Notes: a model not told the origin generated them from the letters alone. 64,000 bases of DNA from Pestalotiopsis fici W106-1 (GCF_000516985.1 NW_006917101.1:806001-870000); one strand, 5' to 3'. Shown: positions 47,026 through 59,000, counted from the stretch's first letter. A program made the numbers and translations.

Positions 47026-47625
47026 ATGTCCGAGCGTCCAGAATCTGTTGCCTTCTTGCAGGTGACCCGAGACAGCCGGAAATTCGAAGAGGCCTGTCCC
47101 TGCAAATGCTATACACCTGCTGTGCTTGGCGTGACTCTATACTTTGCCAATCCCGAAGTCAATGCTGTGCCTCGAGATAAGTTGCTCATCCCGGGAGTGA
47201 CGTCGATTATCCAGGCCACCATTCACGACATCAGAAACAGGTCCAAGCTAGATCAGCATCATCTGCAAATGACGTACGAGTCCGGGTCCTTTGGTGGTGA
47301 GAGCCCGAATGGGTGTGGTGTTGTCTTCGTGTTGGAAGATGGTCATGCAAACATGACTGATGAGGAGCTTCTTGCTGAAGTCAAGGAAGTAAACGGACGT
47401 GTGCGGGCAGAGTTGGGCGGACTCAACAAGAGCCATCAGCCAGACTCCATGGGCTGGATGATCAAGAGCAAAATTCCTGGAACGGAGGAAATGAGGACGA
47501 GGGCTGTTTTTCGCGAGGCTGTGTCCCCGGAAGCTAGATTCACCGTGTTTAAAGAGTTACAGAGTGTCTTGGGCTCTGAATTGTTTATTCCGATTGAAAT
47601 TAAGCACGTCCCAGGGCCGAACTAA
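47026..47625 (+). CDS. unknown protein with CPCxC motif (paralog B)
   Basis: Single-exon gene for 199 residues, co-directional with paralog A. Aligned blocks: FEEACPCKC (Cys 24, 26, 28) with FEICPCGC; YFANPEVNAVPRDKLL with FFNVDPQVRLSDTDQNL; CGVVFVLEDG with WGLRINFSSG; EVKEVNGRVRAELGGLNKSH followed by QP with the helix and EYQP of A; RFTVFKELQSVLGSELFIPI with RFDVNRELKTYLSKDLEDEV; and a final IEI/IEF strand. Identity is low, so the duplication is old. The CPCxC triad is the best-kept block. No signal peptide or membrane segment is present. Function unknown. Confidence 0.7.
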   Translation: MSERPESVAFLQVTRDSRKFEEACPCKCYTPAVLGVTLYFANPEVNAVPRDKLLIPGVTSIIQATIHDIRNRSKLDQHHLQMTYESGSFGGESPNGCGVVFVLEDGHANMTDEELLAEVKEVNGRVRAELGGLNKSHQPDSMGWMIKSKIPGTEEMRTRAVFREAVSPEARFTVFKELQSVLGSELFIPIEIKHVPGPN

Positions 47626-48517
47626 TTAGATTGGGCAGATATGACCGAGGAAACGGCATAGATGCTTCTGGGAGAAGAATAAACAACACCAGGTGTTTTC
47701 TGATTTATGGTTCTACATGTGAAGATATCTGCCATTGTCGATTAATCCAACAGGAACACCTGATATTTGTTCCAGATAAACAGACACACAGCTCTCGAGT
47801 TTTGAAAGGTGACCAAAACTTGTCCATACGTCATGCATCATATTAGTATTGATAGCTACCCAGACTCAGTGTGATGATGGGTTTAAAATTTATGTATAAC
47901 TTTCAAGAATGTTCAGTATCTTGTCATACAACAAGTAGGAGCGGTGCAGACATACAGTGTATATGCTTATGAGACAATTATGAGATTTGCCAAGAAGAAT
48001 ATACTACCTAGGAGATCTTGGGGTTGCCGTAATTGCAATATCGACTCATGTTTCTTTTCATTCCTGTTATTTTCCATCTGACATTGGCGGCACAATTATG
48101 AAATGTGGATAGCTTTCAAGGTTGCACAGCCAATGTGCATTGAATCTACGAAGCCAGGCGAGTGCAATGCACAGAGCATGATTTCGTAATAAATAGAAAG
48201 TGGCAGTGTAGAATCCGGGCATAACGTGAATCTCACTCGTAAGCGTCGCTGTTGTAACACATCCATCTCACCACCTGTAAATCACCGGACCATAACGCGT
48301 CCATTTTGAGACTGGCGTCTGCGCCGCGAGACCATCTATGAAGGAATGACTCTCCGTCTTACTTCTCCAGCCTCAGTCGGGTATAAACGGAAGCGGAATT
48401 GTTCTCGCCTTTTCATAAATAGTCTTGAAAAGTCGTCATTGATTGAAATTGAAAAAGGCCAAGAATTGTGTACTTGGGATCAACTATTTTTTAATCGTTT
48501 CCATCTTCTTGGCTCCA
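47626..48517. other. AT-rich intergenic region, no gene seen
   Basis: About 890 bp between paralog B and the MAPEG-like gene. The small frame at 47631-47846 has no support beyond being open. Confidence 0.5.
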
Positions 48518-49136
48518 ATGACATCTCTCGCAACCACTCTCGGCCTCCGGGCCGCTTCTGCTGGCGCATTTGTTCCCAATCATGCGGCCGGTTACTTAGC
48601 TTTTAACTTTGCTTGGTCTTACCTTGCCTGTACGTGTACTTTCAAGAAATCCATTTCCCACCTTTCTCAATCAAGCTTGACGGCGGTCGAATGATGAAAA
48701 GAAATGCCTGAACTATCCACTAACTATATACATAGTGGCATCCCGTCACCTCAAGCAGCTATGGGGAATTGACCACCAGAGCGCGCCGCGCGACGACATT
48801 GCCAAGTACGGCGAGGCGGCCGTGCGGTCGGGCAAGATCACCCAGAGCCAGCTCAACATGCTGAAGCGCAACGAGGCCGCCTACGCCAACTCGGTGGAGA
48901 ACTACACGCTCCTCGTCGGCGCCATTGGCCTCGCCACGGCCGCCGGCGTGGCGCCCGAGGCCATCAACCGGGCCGGTCTGGTCTACTCGATTGCGCGCGT
49001 CGCCTATGGCTTCTGGTACGTCTTGGTCGAGAACGACACGCTGGCGCTTGTCCGGGCCCTCTTTTGGTATATTGGCAACGGAAGCTGTCTATATCTGCTG
49101 TGGAAAGCTGGCGAGTTACTCACCAAGGCGGCTTGA
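48518..49136 (+). CDS. MAPEG-like integral membrane protein
   Basis: Small membrane protein resembling the MAPEG family (membrane-associated proteins in eicosanoid and glutathione metabolism). Exons 48518-48629 and 48736-49136 give 170 residues; the junction reads FNFAWSYLALASRHLKQLWG. Four hydrophobic segments are visible: AGYLAFNFAWSYLALA, NYTLLVGAIGLATAAGV, AGLVYSIARVAYGFWYVLVE and LALVRALFWYIGNGSCLYLL. The block RNEAAYANSVENYTLLVG corresponds to the MAPEG R-x-x-x-A-x-x-N-x-x-E-N signature. The second exon is more GC-rich than the surrounding DNA. Enzyme activity (glutathione transferase or peroxidase-like) cannot be inferred from the sequence. Confidence 0.8.
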
Positions 49137-49956
49137 GACGGGCATGGAAATATAACACTCAATCCGGGAACAAAGTCGTGGAGCCGGTGTGCATGATTCA
49201 TGAATGCACGAAAGCATTCCCTCCATTATCATAGTAGAGCTGTTGCACTAGGTCTGCTTATGCAGAGATGAAGCTCATCTTTAACACGCCAGATACAGTA
49301 AGCCTCAATGGAATAATTAAGAAAAGTATAGCTTCTGTAGAATCAACACGAATCACTTTGAAAACAAAAGCATCAACAAAGCACAATAGTATTTTTCATG
49401 AATTTTATTGACAATGCCTGAGACTAGCTCTACCAGCAGTATGCCCGAGTCCAAAAAACTAATGGAGCAAGAAAAACCGTGTCCTGTACGAATGCCAGAT
49501 CCTGTATAGTATACATGGCGCCATGTCGATGCAAAAACCAAAACGCCTCGTGTTCCTTGTTGTTGACGAACTGCAAAAAGGTATGCCCCCCCTCTCTCAT
49601 TAAAAAAGCAATCCGGGTATCATCCTCCAAGCCCTTCGTTCATGTCGTCAAACGCCATTGTCTCATGCAAGTATGTCTTTAATCCTTTTCTTTTTTCTTT
49701 GTTCATGTCCATGTCCGAGTATCGTAAAAACACCGTTGGTGCCAGCTGTCATATGTACACCCCTTCAAAGCCCCCGATTTCGCATTTGCTACCTCATTAT
49801 GGAGCAACAAACAAGCTATCCGACAAGGCTTGCTGTAAGCGCATCCACAAGGAGGGGGAAATGAGAGCAAAGGCAAGAAAAATCATTTCAAGTTGTTGTT
49901 CTTATTGTCGAGCGAAAAATTCAACCTCATTGCGACAGGGGATGGCTTTTTTTTTT
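49137..49956. other. convergent intergenic region
   Basis: 820 bp between the MAPEG-like stop and the stop of the DUF7492-like gene; both 3' UTRs. A T-rich run lies at about 49949-49959 close to the latter stop. No gene seen. Confidence 0.5.
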
Positions 49957-51198
49957 TTACTGCAAGCGACGAGCCTGGCCTGTGGAGCGTGCCTTGAGAA
50001 AGGGGGCAATGCTGATATCAATGCCTCCAGCCTGGCTCGAGGAGCTGCTGGAACTCCTGACGGAAGTCTTGAGGCCCGAGGCACTCGTCGTGGCAGCGGC
50101 CGAAGATTGACGAGTGGTGGTGGCCTCGCTGTTACCAGCTCCGGCCTCGACAGTGATGGTCTGGTAATGGGTGACGGTTTCGGCGTCGGCGGTCACTGTC
50201 ACGGTCGTGATGCCACTCCGGCTGCGGGTCTTGGTGGACTTGTGGGTGGACTTGGAGCCCGAGGCGGTCGTGGTAGCTGTAGCAGTGATGGTAGCATTGC
50301 CACTAGCACCACCAGTGGCGACGGGGACATCAGTGACGGCTGCCGGTGAAGCGCTACCGGTTCCGCGCTGCTCAACCTCAATGAGAGTCGAGATCTGGCC
50401 GGGAATTGCGGCATCACTAATGTCAACATTCTTGGACCACGAAAATGCCTTGACGCTGGTGGCAGCGTCCGTGTCGCTGGCCGTGAGGTTGACCGTCATG
50501 CAGCTCGTGTAGATTTCAGTCGTGTTCTCGCCAGCAATGTTGGGGTTCTGGCCCCAGTCCCAGATCCACAAAAGGTTGACAGTACCGTCGGTCTCGAGGT
50601 CCTCGGGCAGCTGAGCGACACTCTGGCAGAGCAAGCTGCTGACGTTGGTCTTGGCGGCTCGCTCATCACGGATGGGCGAGCTGTTGGGGTTTTCAAAGCA
50701 TTGGCCGTCATCGAAGAAGTGGCTGGCAATGAGCTTGCCCTTGCCGTTACCGCCAGTACCCTCGGCGTTCCACGAGTACAGGGCGTCGTTGATGCCAACG
50801 TCGGTAACGTCCTCGGTAGTGGCGTAGATCATGACATTTCCACCAAGGTAACCTCGCGGCGTCAGGTCGGGAAAGCTCACATGGCCGTTTTCGGCATATT
50901 GCATGGCGACGTACTCGCCGGGTGATGCTGAGAGTTGCGGGTAGGCTGCGTTGGTGTAGCCAGCCTTTCCAATATCACCACATACGGCCGGATTTGAGGT
51001 GACATCGAGAAACTTGACTTGGACGGCAGTATCGGCGAAGCCAGTATCGGTGCGGTTCATGTGGCCCATGGCATAGCCAGTCTCTCCGACAAAGGCACCG
51101 CTTGACGAGATACGACGGATCATTTCCACCCAGGTGTGAGCTTCAACGGTCTTGGCTGCGGCCATGACGGCCAGTGTTTTGACGATCTTGGAAGCCAT
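49957..51198 (-). CDS. secreted DUF7492-like protein with predicted N-terminal His
   Basis: Single exon, 413 residues. A signal peptide (MASKIVKTLAVMAAAKTVEA) is followed directly by HTWVEMIRRISSSGAFVGET, so cleavage after Ala would leave His as residue 1. The domain continues with GYAMGHMNR, AVCGDIGKAGY, YPQLSASPGEYVAMQYAENG followed by HVSFPD, PRGYLGGNVMIYATTEDVTD and LIASHFFDDGQCFE. This matches my memory of the fungal DUF7492 family. An N-terminal His plus internal ENGHV is what copper histidine-brace proteins show, but I do not claim oxidase activity. The C-terminal ~130 residues are Ser/Thr-rich and probably O-glycosylated, without a GPI-type hydrophobic end. Confidence 0.82.
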   Translation of the reverse strand: MASKIVKTLAVMAAAKTVEAHTWVEMIRRISSSGAFVGETGYAMGHMNRTDTGFADTAVQVKFLDVTSNPAVCGDIGKAGYTNAAYPQLSASPGEYVAMQYAENGHVSFPDLTPRGYLGGNVMIYATTEDVTDVGINDALYSWNAEGTGGNGKGKLIASHFFDDGQCFENPNSSPIRDERAAKTNVSSLLCQSVAQLPEDLETDGTVNLLWIWDWGQNPNIAGENTTEIYTSCMTVNLTASDTDAATSVKAFSWSKNVDISDAAIPGQISTLIEVEQRGTGSASPAAVTDVPVATGGASGNATITATATTTASGSKSTHKSTKTRSRSGITTVTVTADAETVTHYQTITVEAGAGNSEATTTRQSSAAATTSASGLKTSVRSSSSSSSQAGGIDISIAPFLKARSTGQARRLQ

Positions 51199-52925
51199 GT
51201 TTCTGTTTCGAGGAAAATGTCTTGGCTGCCTTGTTCTTTGAAGGGAGGAGATGGGGTGTGAGTCTGAAGCTGACTTGATGTATAGAATGAAATCTAGTAG
51301 AAGCTCTCGCCAGCGAGAGAAGCTGTGAGATGCTTGATCAAGGGAAAAATGAAAATAGAAGGAAAAAAAAAACTTTGTATCAGGGGAGTGTGTATGGGAT
51401 TGAGTGTTCGGCGCCTATGGCAGACTGGGCGTCAAAAGTGCTTTCAGCAACCCTCGTCGTTTTTCGCGACCGTTATTTTTGGTTTTCTTTTATTGCTGAC
51501 CGGGGTTACGATGGTCGTAAAAACCTAGTCTTTTTGATGGGTAGAGGGGAAAAAAAAAATACGCGCAGCGTATCGTTCAGCCGGCTGAGTCAAGAATAGA
51601 AATAGAAAAAAGTGTTCTTTGTTGCTTAGAACATGATGTGTTGAAAAGAAAGGTGTTGGAAGAGAAGTGGACAAGACTTTGGTGTCTTTGATGGAGGGAC
51701 AAACAAATGAGCCTCCGAGAAAAGGGTGATAGGTTGCCCAGGCGGCGTTGACAGAGAGGCGGAAAACTCTGTCTAGATTCTGCAAACGGCGGACAGCGAG
51801 GAGTTGTCGTCTCTAGGCAGACGGGCAAGTCGTTGGACGGGTGACGACGAATTTCTATCGCCCTGGAGGCTGGAGCTGATGTGGACAGGAAGAAGAAGAA
51901 GTTGGTAGTGCGTCGACAAACGGTTAAGAGATGTGGAATAAACCGAAACGAAAAAGCTTGGCATTCGGCCAGCCTATATGGCCAAATGAACTTCTCAGAT
52001 GGGAACCAAGATCCAAGGGGCGGTCACGGCGGTAGTAAGAGTCGGTTGTGGAGCTCGGAGGATTGAGTTATTCGTCGAGTTCACAGTCTAGAAACAAGGC
52101 AATATTACACAGGCACACACATAAGAGTCACACACACCAACACACATACACAGTACACGGGGATAGGGAATACAATCGTGCTTTCTTTTCGGGGGCTGCA
52201 ATCTCATGTTTCTGACGTGCAGAAGTTCTGGAGCTTGTCGGAAAAGTGATGGTGTGGGGCGCGGGTTGGGATTATAGTTGGGATGATATAGAGTTGTCCA
52301 GATTTGACTGGATGTGGTGGTTTCGACTTTGGGTTGAGCGGGTTTGGACAAGGCCCAACTAACCGTATACGCGGCCAGTCCAGCCGAGGCGAAATCGAGA
52401 GGACAGGAATTGTCCCGACTTTGTTCTTCTCAAACTCCACCAGCAACAATTCAACATTCGATCCACCGAGCAGTCTCCGAGAAAGCCCTGTGCCTTTTGT
52501 CTTTTCAACGATGCTTTCTTGTCTCTTGCGCATATTGTGCTTTCTTTGTTCTGTGTGATCAACAGCGGGCCGCTAGAGAAGAGCGCAACTGAGAGGGAGA
52601 GAAAAGTCATTCGTGTGCCACACAATGTGCAAGCTGCAAGGGCAGACACAAGTGCACGGCTCGCCCAGGGGTCATCAAGCAATAGGGGATCAAGAACAAC
52701 AACATAAGCATAAGCGAGCAAGTGAGTAATGTACCTTGTAGGGCAAAGTCTACGCAAATAGATACACAAGCATCGGGAGTAAGCGACAAGAACAAGCTAG
52801 CTCCAATCGATCTGAGCTCTCCAGGTCGAATCTGGAACAAGGAGAACAAGGCGAGGGAGAGAGAGAGAAAGAGAAAGAGACAGGCCACAGGGACAAGGTC
52901 AGCCAGCAGCGAACAAGGTGTCAAG

Positions 52926-52945
52926 GTGTGTGTGTGTGTGTGTGT
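52926..52945. repeat. (GT)10 microsatellite
   Basis: Ten uninterrupted GT units, followed by a looser TGTGTGTTG-type stretch up to about 52,970. Confidence 0.9.
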
Positions 52946-53552
52946 CTCTTGTGTGTGTTGTATTGGTGTGTGTTCAAGTGACCCCACAATTGATCTCTCG
53001 TTGCCGCTCGTGGGCCTTATGGGGCCTGCGGGACCCTGGACTTTGGGAGCCCCTCGTCCAGTCAATGCACCGCTAACCAGCAGATTCTCTAACACGTCCA
53101 GGGCCCTCGTGCCGCCTTCTAGTGGCTGGAAATTCACCACATCTGTGGCGGCTAACCAGCTCATGCCTGGAATACCACACATTGCCGACAAACCTCTCAG
53201 TCCTCATCCTCGTCCATTGACCTCTCATCTCGCCAATGGCCTCGGGCTCAAAACAGCCGCCGTGTTCGAGACCTTCGACGCGTATTTGATTGCTTTTTCG
53301 CACCTTAATCCGAGACCTTCAACACTGGCCTTTTAAGCGCACTGCAGCAGTTGTCGCACTGCTTGTGACGACTTTGGTCTCTGGTTGGTTGCACTAACGC
53401 CGTTGTACCGAGCATTGAGCACTGTAATTTCCTCTCTTGATACACATTCAGTCTTGTACTGCCAAGTCCCCAACTCGACAATCAGAGTGGCTCCATTGCA
53501 GACGTGACCTTCTTCTTCCCGCTGCCACGACGTTCGAAGCGCTCCTAATCGG

Positions 53553-53576
53553 AAAAAAAAAAAAAAAAAAAAAAAA
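53553..53576. repeat. poly-A tract, 24 bases
   Basis: Uninterrupted run of 24 A on the + strand, the longest homopolymer noticed in the window. Exact length is prone to assembly error. Confidence 0.9.
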
Positions 53577-53594
53577 GGTCCCCACTTCCTTTCT

Positions 53595-53630
53595 GCGCTG
53601 GCCGTCGCGCTGGCCGTCGCGCTGGCCGTT
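53595..53630. repeat. 12-bp tandem triplication
   Basis: Three consecutive copies of GCGCTGGCCGTC (last copy ends T), 18 bases after the poly-A tract. Confidence 0.9.
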
Positions 53631-56013
53631 GGGTATACACACTACACCTGACAAGTCCCATCGAGTATATACCGTGCTGTATACTCCGGCAGCATCAAGC
53701 CCAAACCTCCTCCCCTCCCTTGCGGACGCGCAAGCTCGATTCATCCCAACGCCGAGCTCGACACACACATATACACACGTGTAAACCCCATCGGATATCT
53801 GATACCAACTGATCGCGTGCGAACCAGGATCCCATCTTCTCAACGCCCGAGCGCTCCAAGACGAGCCCCAGTCGCCGAGCTGGGATTAGTACTATACTAC
53901 AACAGCCTTTCCATCTCGGCCCAAAGCTGATCCTGGTCATCCGGCGGGCGGCTCGTCTTTCCCATGCTGCAACCACTTTAGCCACTGCGAAGAAATGCGG
54001 TGATCTCGTTGATCTTCGTCTCAATTTTTGTCATTACAAGATGCTTCTATCATGTCTCTCACTCTGCCGAATTCAAATGCTTTCTGAGTTCCAGTCTTTA
54101 CTCCTTCCTCGTACGATGAACGTATTTTCTGTACGGTAGACTGCAAGGTCCGGCCAAGCAAGGTAGTATGCGCACGATCGTCGGGGTATACTCGCCCAAC
54201 CTCAAATTTTCAAATACTCATCTCTCTCTCTGTACACATCAACAAGCAGCAATTTCAATACCGAATATCATCAATGCCTGCATTAAAAGGTAAAAAGAAC
54301 GCATTTTCCCTGCTATTTTCCCAGTCGCAGATCCGCAAAATCCTTCGAGTTGGGAAGTCATATCGTCGTCTAGACTCTAAGCCTGTGTACTGTTCCCGAC
54401 ACTTGGGGTTTCAGAACTTCAGATCATGCTGCTCTCTCCCCTCGTCCACCACACAAGACTTATTGCTTGATCCCTGCCCACATCAACCTTTTCCCCCGGA
54501 TTCAAGGGAACCATTTCTCTTGATTTCTTCAAAAACTCCACCCCTCGCTCGTAGATCTCGACCCAGGATGCCATGGGATTTCACGTTTCGCGTGCGCAAC
54601 AAAGCGCCAAGATATCTCGGATGCGCTCTTTATCTGATTGGGCGCTCGTCTTACTCTCCCTTTTTCTCTCCAACCATCTCATCACTCTATGAAACGCGAA
54701 ACGACTGTCTTCTGTGCGGTCTTCTCAACTCTTGTCATTAACATGCAACGATAAAGAAACCAGCAGTTCAACTCCGGCCCTGGAATAGTGGGTATCCCCT
54801 TCAGCGTTTTGCGACATCGACCACCATCCCAGAGCTATCCAACACACTCGCCACACTATTTGGTGGAGGATCTGATCTTTTTTGCTTGTCTCTTTCGATT
54901 GGCCTGGTGGGTCCTGCGAAAGCTTGGCTTCGTTGTTTCGTAGATCTGTTGCGAAACGATTTCTTGTGGAATCTGATATAGAACCAAGAGTATAGTACGC
55001 AAAATCCCAATGCAACAGACACATCTTCTGATGCAAATGGGAAACGCTTCGGGGGAGCAAGTACGACAGCTAGATGTAGGTGCTGAGCTACACAGGAACG
55101 GTAGCGGCGGCAGCGCTGAATGACCAGTTGCCTGAGTGGCATGATAATTTTGCTACTCCCAGTCAAGGAGATCCACCAAAATGGTAGGTTGTGTTTGCCC
55201 GTGCCATTCGATCCGCCTGCAAACGGTATCTTTGCACACAAACTGCACCTCGATGTCCATGATTTACCCAGCGGCAGTGACTATACTCATTGACAAGAAA
55301 TGACTTGTCTCTTTTTACATTAGACGGCGCTTCCCGTCTCCTATACCGGAGCTCTATCTGATGAAGCACATTGGACGAACTCGAAACTTTTCGACAGTGC
55401 AGCATGACATACATGCATATAGACTCCAGCCTGACTTGGACAATTCTTGGACCAAAATGTCCATGCCTACATAATAGCAGTGGAGCGGCTGTCGATAGGG
55501 ATAGTCCCATAGACTTGCATTAGAGAAATATGACTGTCTCCCTATACTTCCAACCTGAATTGGTGTACGGTTCTCTAGCTTCTGACAGATCATGCTGATT
55601 TAGCTGACATTGTCCGATCGAGTAGCATGTCAAATTGCACCACACATCAACAAGCAGAACAAATTTGAGAACTTCGAGGTCATGATCAACAAGAGTGTGT
55701 TATATCATCCTAAACATAGCGCAGACATTGAGAATAACTCTCACCAGAAAGGTCTCGAGACACCAACATATATGCCATATGCTGCAATTTCCTGAACTCC
55801 GTATAATAATTCCCAGAATTAGGGGTTGACTTTCCCTACAGCCCCGCCCAAAGAATTGAATTTTTGGCCCTTCAACATCTCATAACTCATACAAACTCGT
55901 CTCGACCCATAACCTTGGGTTTATTTCCCCAAGTCAGATTTAGTTGAATTCTGTCTCTAAAATTCTAGAGAGATGCAAAAAAAGAAGAGAGCCAGTGAAG
56001 GGATTAATCAAAC

Positions 56014-59000
56014 TTAGAGCTCAAATAGTGAAGCATGCTCGTCGTCCTCGAGCATGTTGGCCGCAGGCACCCTCAAGCCGCCGTCGGTCGCGACATCATC
56101 ATCGTCGCCGTCATGCGCCAGCTTACGAATCGACGAGCATGGATATCCCTCATTATTACCGTCGCCCTCGTCATCATCTTCCTCGGCCCTTGCGCGCTTC
56201 CGGCTGCTGCTGCCGGTGCCGCTGCCATTGTTGCTGCCAAGGTGTGCATGATGGTGGAGTAGTCCCGGTTCTGGAGATACTTGGTGGATACCATGGCTCG
56301 TCGGGGGTGGTGCCGCGGCTGATGATGATGAGTAGAGTGCGGTGGTTTGAAGCTCGGACGAGACCGCCGCCGCTATTGATGGAGACAGACCCAGGATCTC
56401 TTGGGTATGGTGATCCCAAGCGCTGTTCTCGTCGTCAGCGTGGTGGTGGTGGTGACGGGTCGCGTCCGCCGTCGCCGCAATGGACTGTAGCCAGTCGTGC
56501 GAAGAGGCCGTGGCCCAGACATCATCATGGTGTTGTTGGTTCGGGGGCGCCATCAAGACGGGATCCGTGGCGGCGGCCGTACCTGTCTCAGAGGCAGTAT
56601 GGTTCGAGCCCCATAGAGTATCTTTGCCATCGCCCCAGGGCGTGGCGTCATTGGAAGCGACATTGTTGGTAACTTCCATTCCTCCAGCCGTACTCGCGGT
56701 GGCATGTCCTGTCCACGCCATGGCGGGTTGGTGGTGGTGGTGGTGGCCATCGACATAAGTGGTGGCCCACTGTTCGAGGGCCTCGAGGCCGCCCGTCGAT
56801 GTGCTCGTCCACGGCTGGATCAAGCTCGGGTCCTCATCATAGGCACCAGCAACTCCAAGGTTGGTCAGGAAGGCAGCGTCATGATGCTCGTTGGTCCCAC
56901 TACCGCCGACGAGTGTACTCTGGCTATCCGCCGTCGTTCCCGAACCGTCCGACAAAAAGCTCACGTGGTGGTGCAGGCTGTCGGTGCTGGCAATAGTGGC
57001 GCCGTCAAAGCTGTGGGCGTAGCCAGACGACGACAACGAGGTTGACGGCGGAGGAGTGGCGAGGCCGCCGCCCGAGGAGCAAGAGAAACTGTCTAGTAGA
57101 CCAAGTGAGGACGGGTATGAGTGCAACGAGTGGCCTGGGAAGTGAATGTCGTTGCCGCTGCCATGTGTTGCTGCCGTCATGGACGGCTCAGAGTCATGGT
57201 ACGCGGCCGTGTTGAAATTCTCGTGCATGGTGGCCGTGGCGTAGTGGTTGGCATAAGCCGGGTTGGGGGACATGACGGCGTCGCGCGAGACAGTGAGCGG
57301 GGGGCCGCTGACGAGGGTGCGCTGTCGGTGGTACGGCGACAGCGGGTCAACCTTGGTGAGGAAGCGCCAGTTGGTTCCCGCCGGCTGCCCCGTGTTCTTG
57401 CCCTTGGAGTTGACCGTCCGGGTCTCCTTGGCAAACGTCCAGAGGATAATGGCTCGCCGCGTCCACGCGGGCTTCTCGGACCCGTCGTCGGGCGCCGACC
57501 AGATCTCCTGGTACATGGCCACTTGCTCGAGTAGCTCCATGGGCGTGGGCATCTTGGTAGAGGCTTTCTTGCCTCCGCCACTTTGCTTCTCCTCAACATT
57601 GTCACCACCTTGCTCTTCCGTCTTGACTTTGGATCGACGCTCCTTGCGGTCTCGTTCTGCACGCTCGCGCTCTGCCGTGACGTACTTGGACAGCATGATA
57701 AAGGTGCTCGCCCAACTCGTGGCGGGAAAGGGAACCTCAATCACGTCTTTTTGTCGGCCGACGAGCTCGCACGCGTTCTGGCAATTCCAGAAGGGCGCCT
57801 CATTGGCATCGTGCTCCAACTCCTCGGGCTTTGAGACGCTGGTCACGGAGCGCCAGCGGTGGTTTGCCAGCTCGGGCCGACAGATTTGTAGTTGCACCGA
57901 GCCCTCTAGATGTGTACCAGAGGGGAAGCGGCTGGTGGAATGTAGACCCAGTACTACCTCAAAGTGGAAGGTATCACATGGCCCGACGACGCAGCGAGAT
58001 GTGCGTTCGTGTGATGGGTGCGTATCCTCCATGGCGGCCATCAGATTATCGTAGAATTCGGGAAAGTCATGTTTCCATTCCCTCGAAATGTCCTTGATTG
58101 AGCTTGATTCGACCTGGGTTAGACTCTTTGTGTACTCGTGCAAAATGTACTTTGGAGCTTCTTCATCTCTGCCACTGCGAAGCGCCGCTCGGGTTTCCTT
58201 GTTACCGTTGAGGAGAAGATGGGGATATGCACCTCCATTCTCAAGGTGTTGCCCGTCCGGTGCGCGAGAATCTGCGCGCAAGACTGTCCCGTCGCGTGCA
58301 TATGCTTCCTTACAGTCTGGGCTGAGTGTGACCTCTGAAGACGAAACATAGATCCAGCATGCCTTTGGCATCACAAATGTTTCCGAGTCGCCCGCCATGA
58401 GTTGAGCAAAGTAGCCATAATTGGGCCGTTCATCTGGAAGACGGCCCTCGGCCAAAGCATTCAATACTGTGTTGTTCTTGAAAGATTCCACCTCCTCTTC
58501 CTTGGCGTAATGTCGACTCTTTTTCCTTTTATCATCTTGCTGGCAGGGGAAGAAAAAATGGACTGAATCATGTCAGTGGAAAGATGATCCAGATTGGATC
58601 TGTGCAGGTTTGTACATACAGCACACATGTGTCTTGAAGTAACCCTTCAGGACTTGAATATGGCTAGACCCTTGCTTCCTTGTACGAAATATATCTTTCC
58701 ACGGAGACTCCTCTCGCATCTTTCCCGTAGGCAATTCGGTACCTTCTGGAGGAGGAAACATGAGCCAGTAACGTATCCAAATGTATTCTGATATGAGCAT
58801 GTTGCGGCCATATAGCTTCCCCTTGGAGCTGACCTTTTTCCGGCCCATGAACGGGATAATCAAAAGGGCTGTAGCTTGGTAAGTCGTTGGCTGGAATTGG
58901 ACAGAAGCGACAGGATCAGGGGTCTCACCATCTAGGAAGGAATCTTCGAGGCACATTGGCCATTTTGGCTCCTCCTTCTCTGCTGATTTCTGTTCCACCT

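Larger units (their letters stand above)
51199..56013. other. 4.8-kb gene-free interval with microsatellites
   Basis: The interval between the start of the DUF7492-like gene and the stop of abaA. Several open frames exist but all lie in low-complexity or biased sequence. It contains GA- and CA-rich tracts around 52,110-52,150 and 52,855-52,885, a (GT)10 run, a 24-base poly-A and a 12-bp triplication, listed separately. No rRNA, tRNA or transposon is recognised. Confidence 0.55.

Noticed and set aside
49642..50349. 235-residue open frame on the + strand
   Set aside because: Its second half is antisense to the Ser/Thr-rich tail of the DUF7492-like gene and gives Gly/Ser-rich shadow sequence.
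52607..53336. Long overlapping frames on both strands
   Set aside because: Both run through GA and GT microsatellites; neither shows conserved motifs.
54274..54741. 155-residue open frame on the + strand
   Set aside because: No recognised domain, biased composition and no splice support; kept as non-coding.
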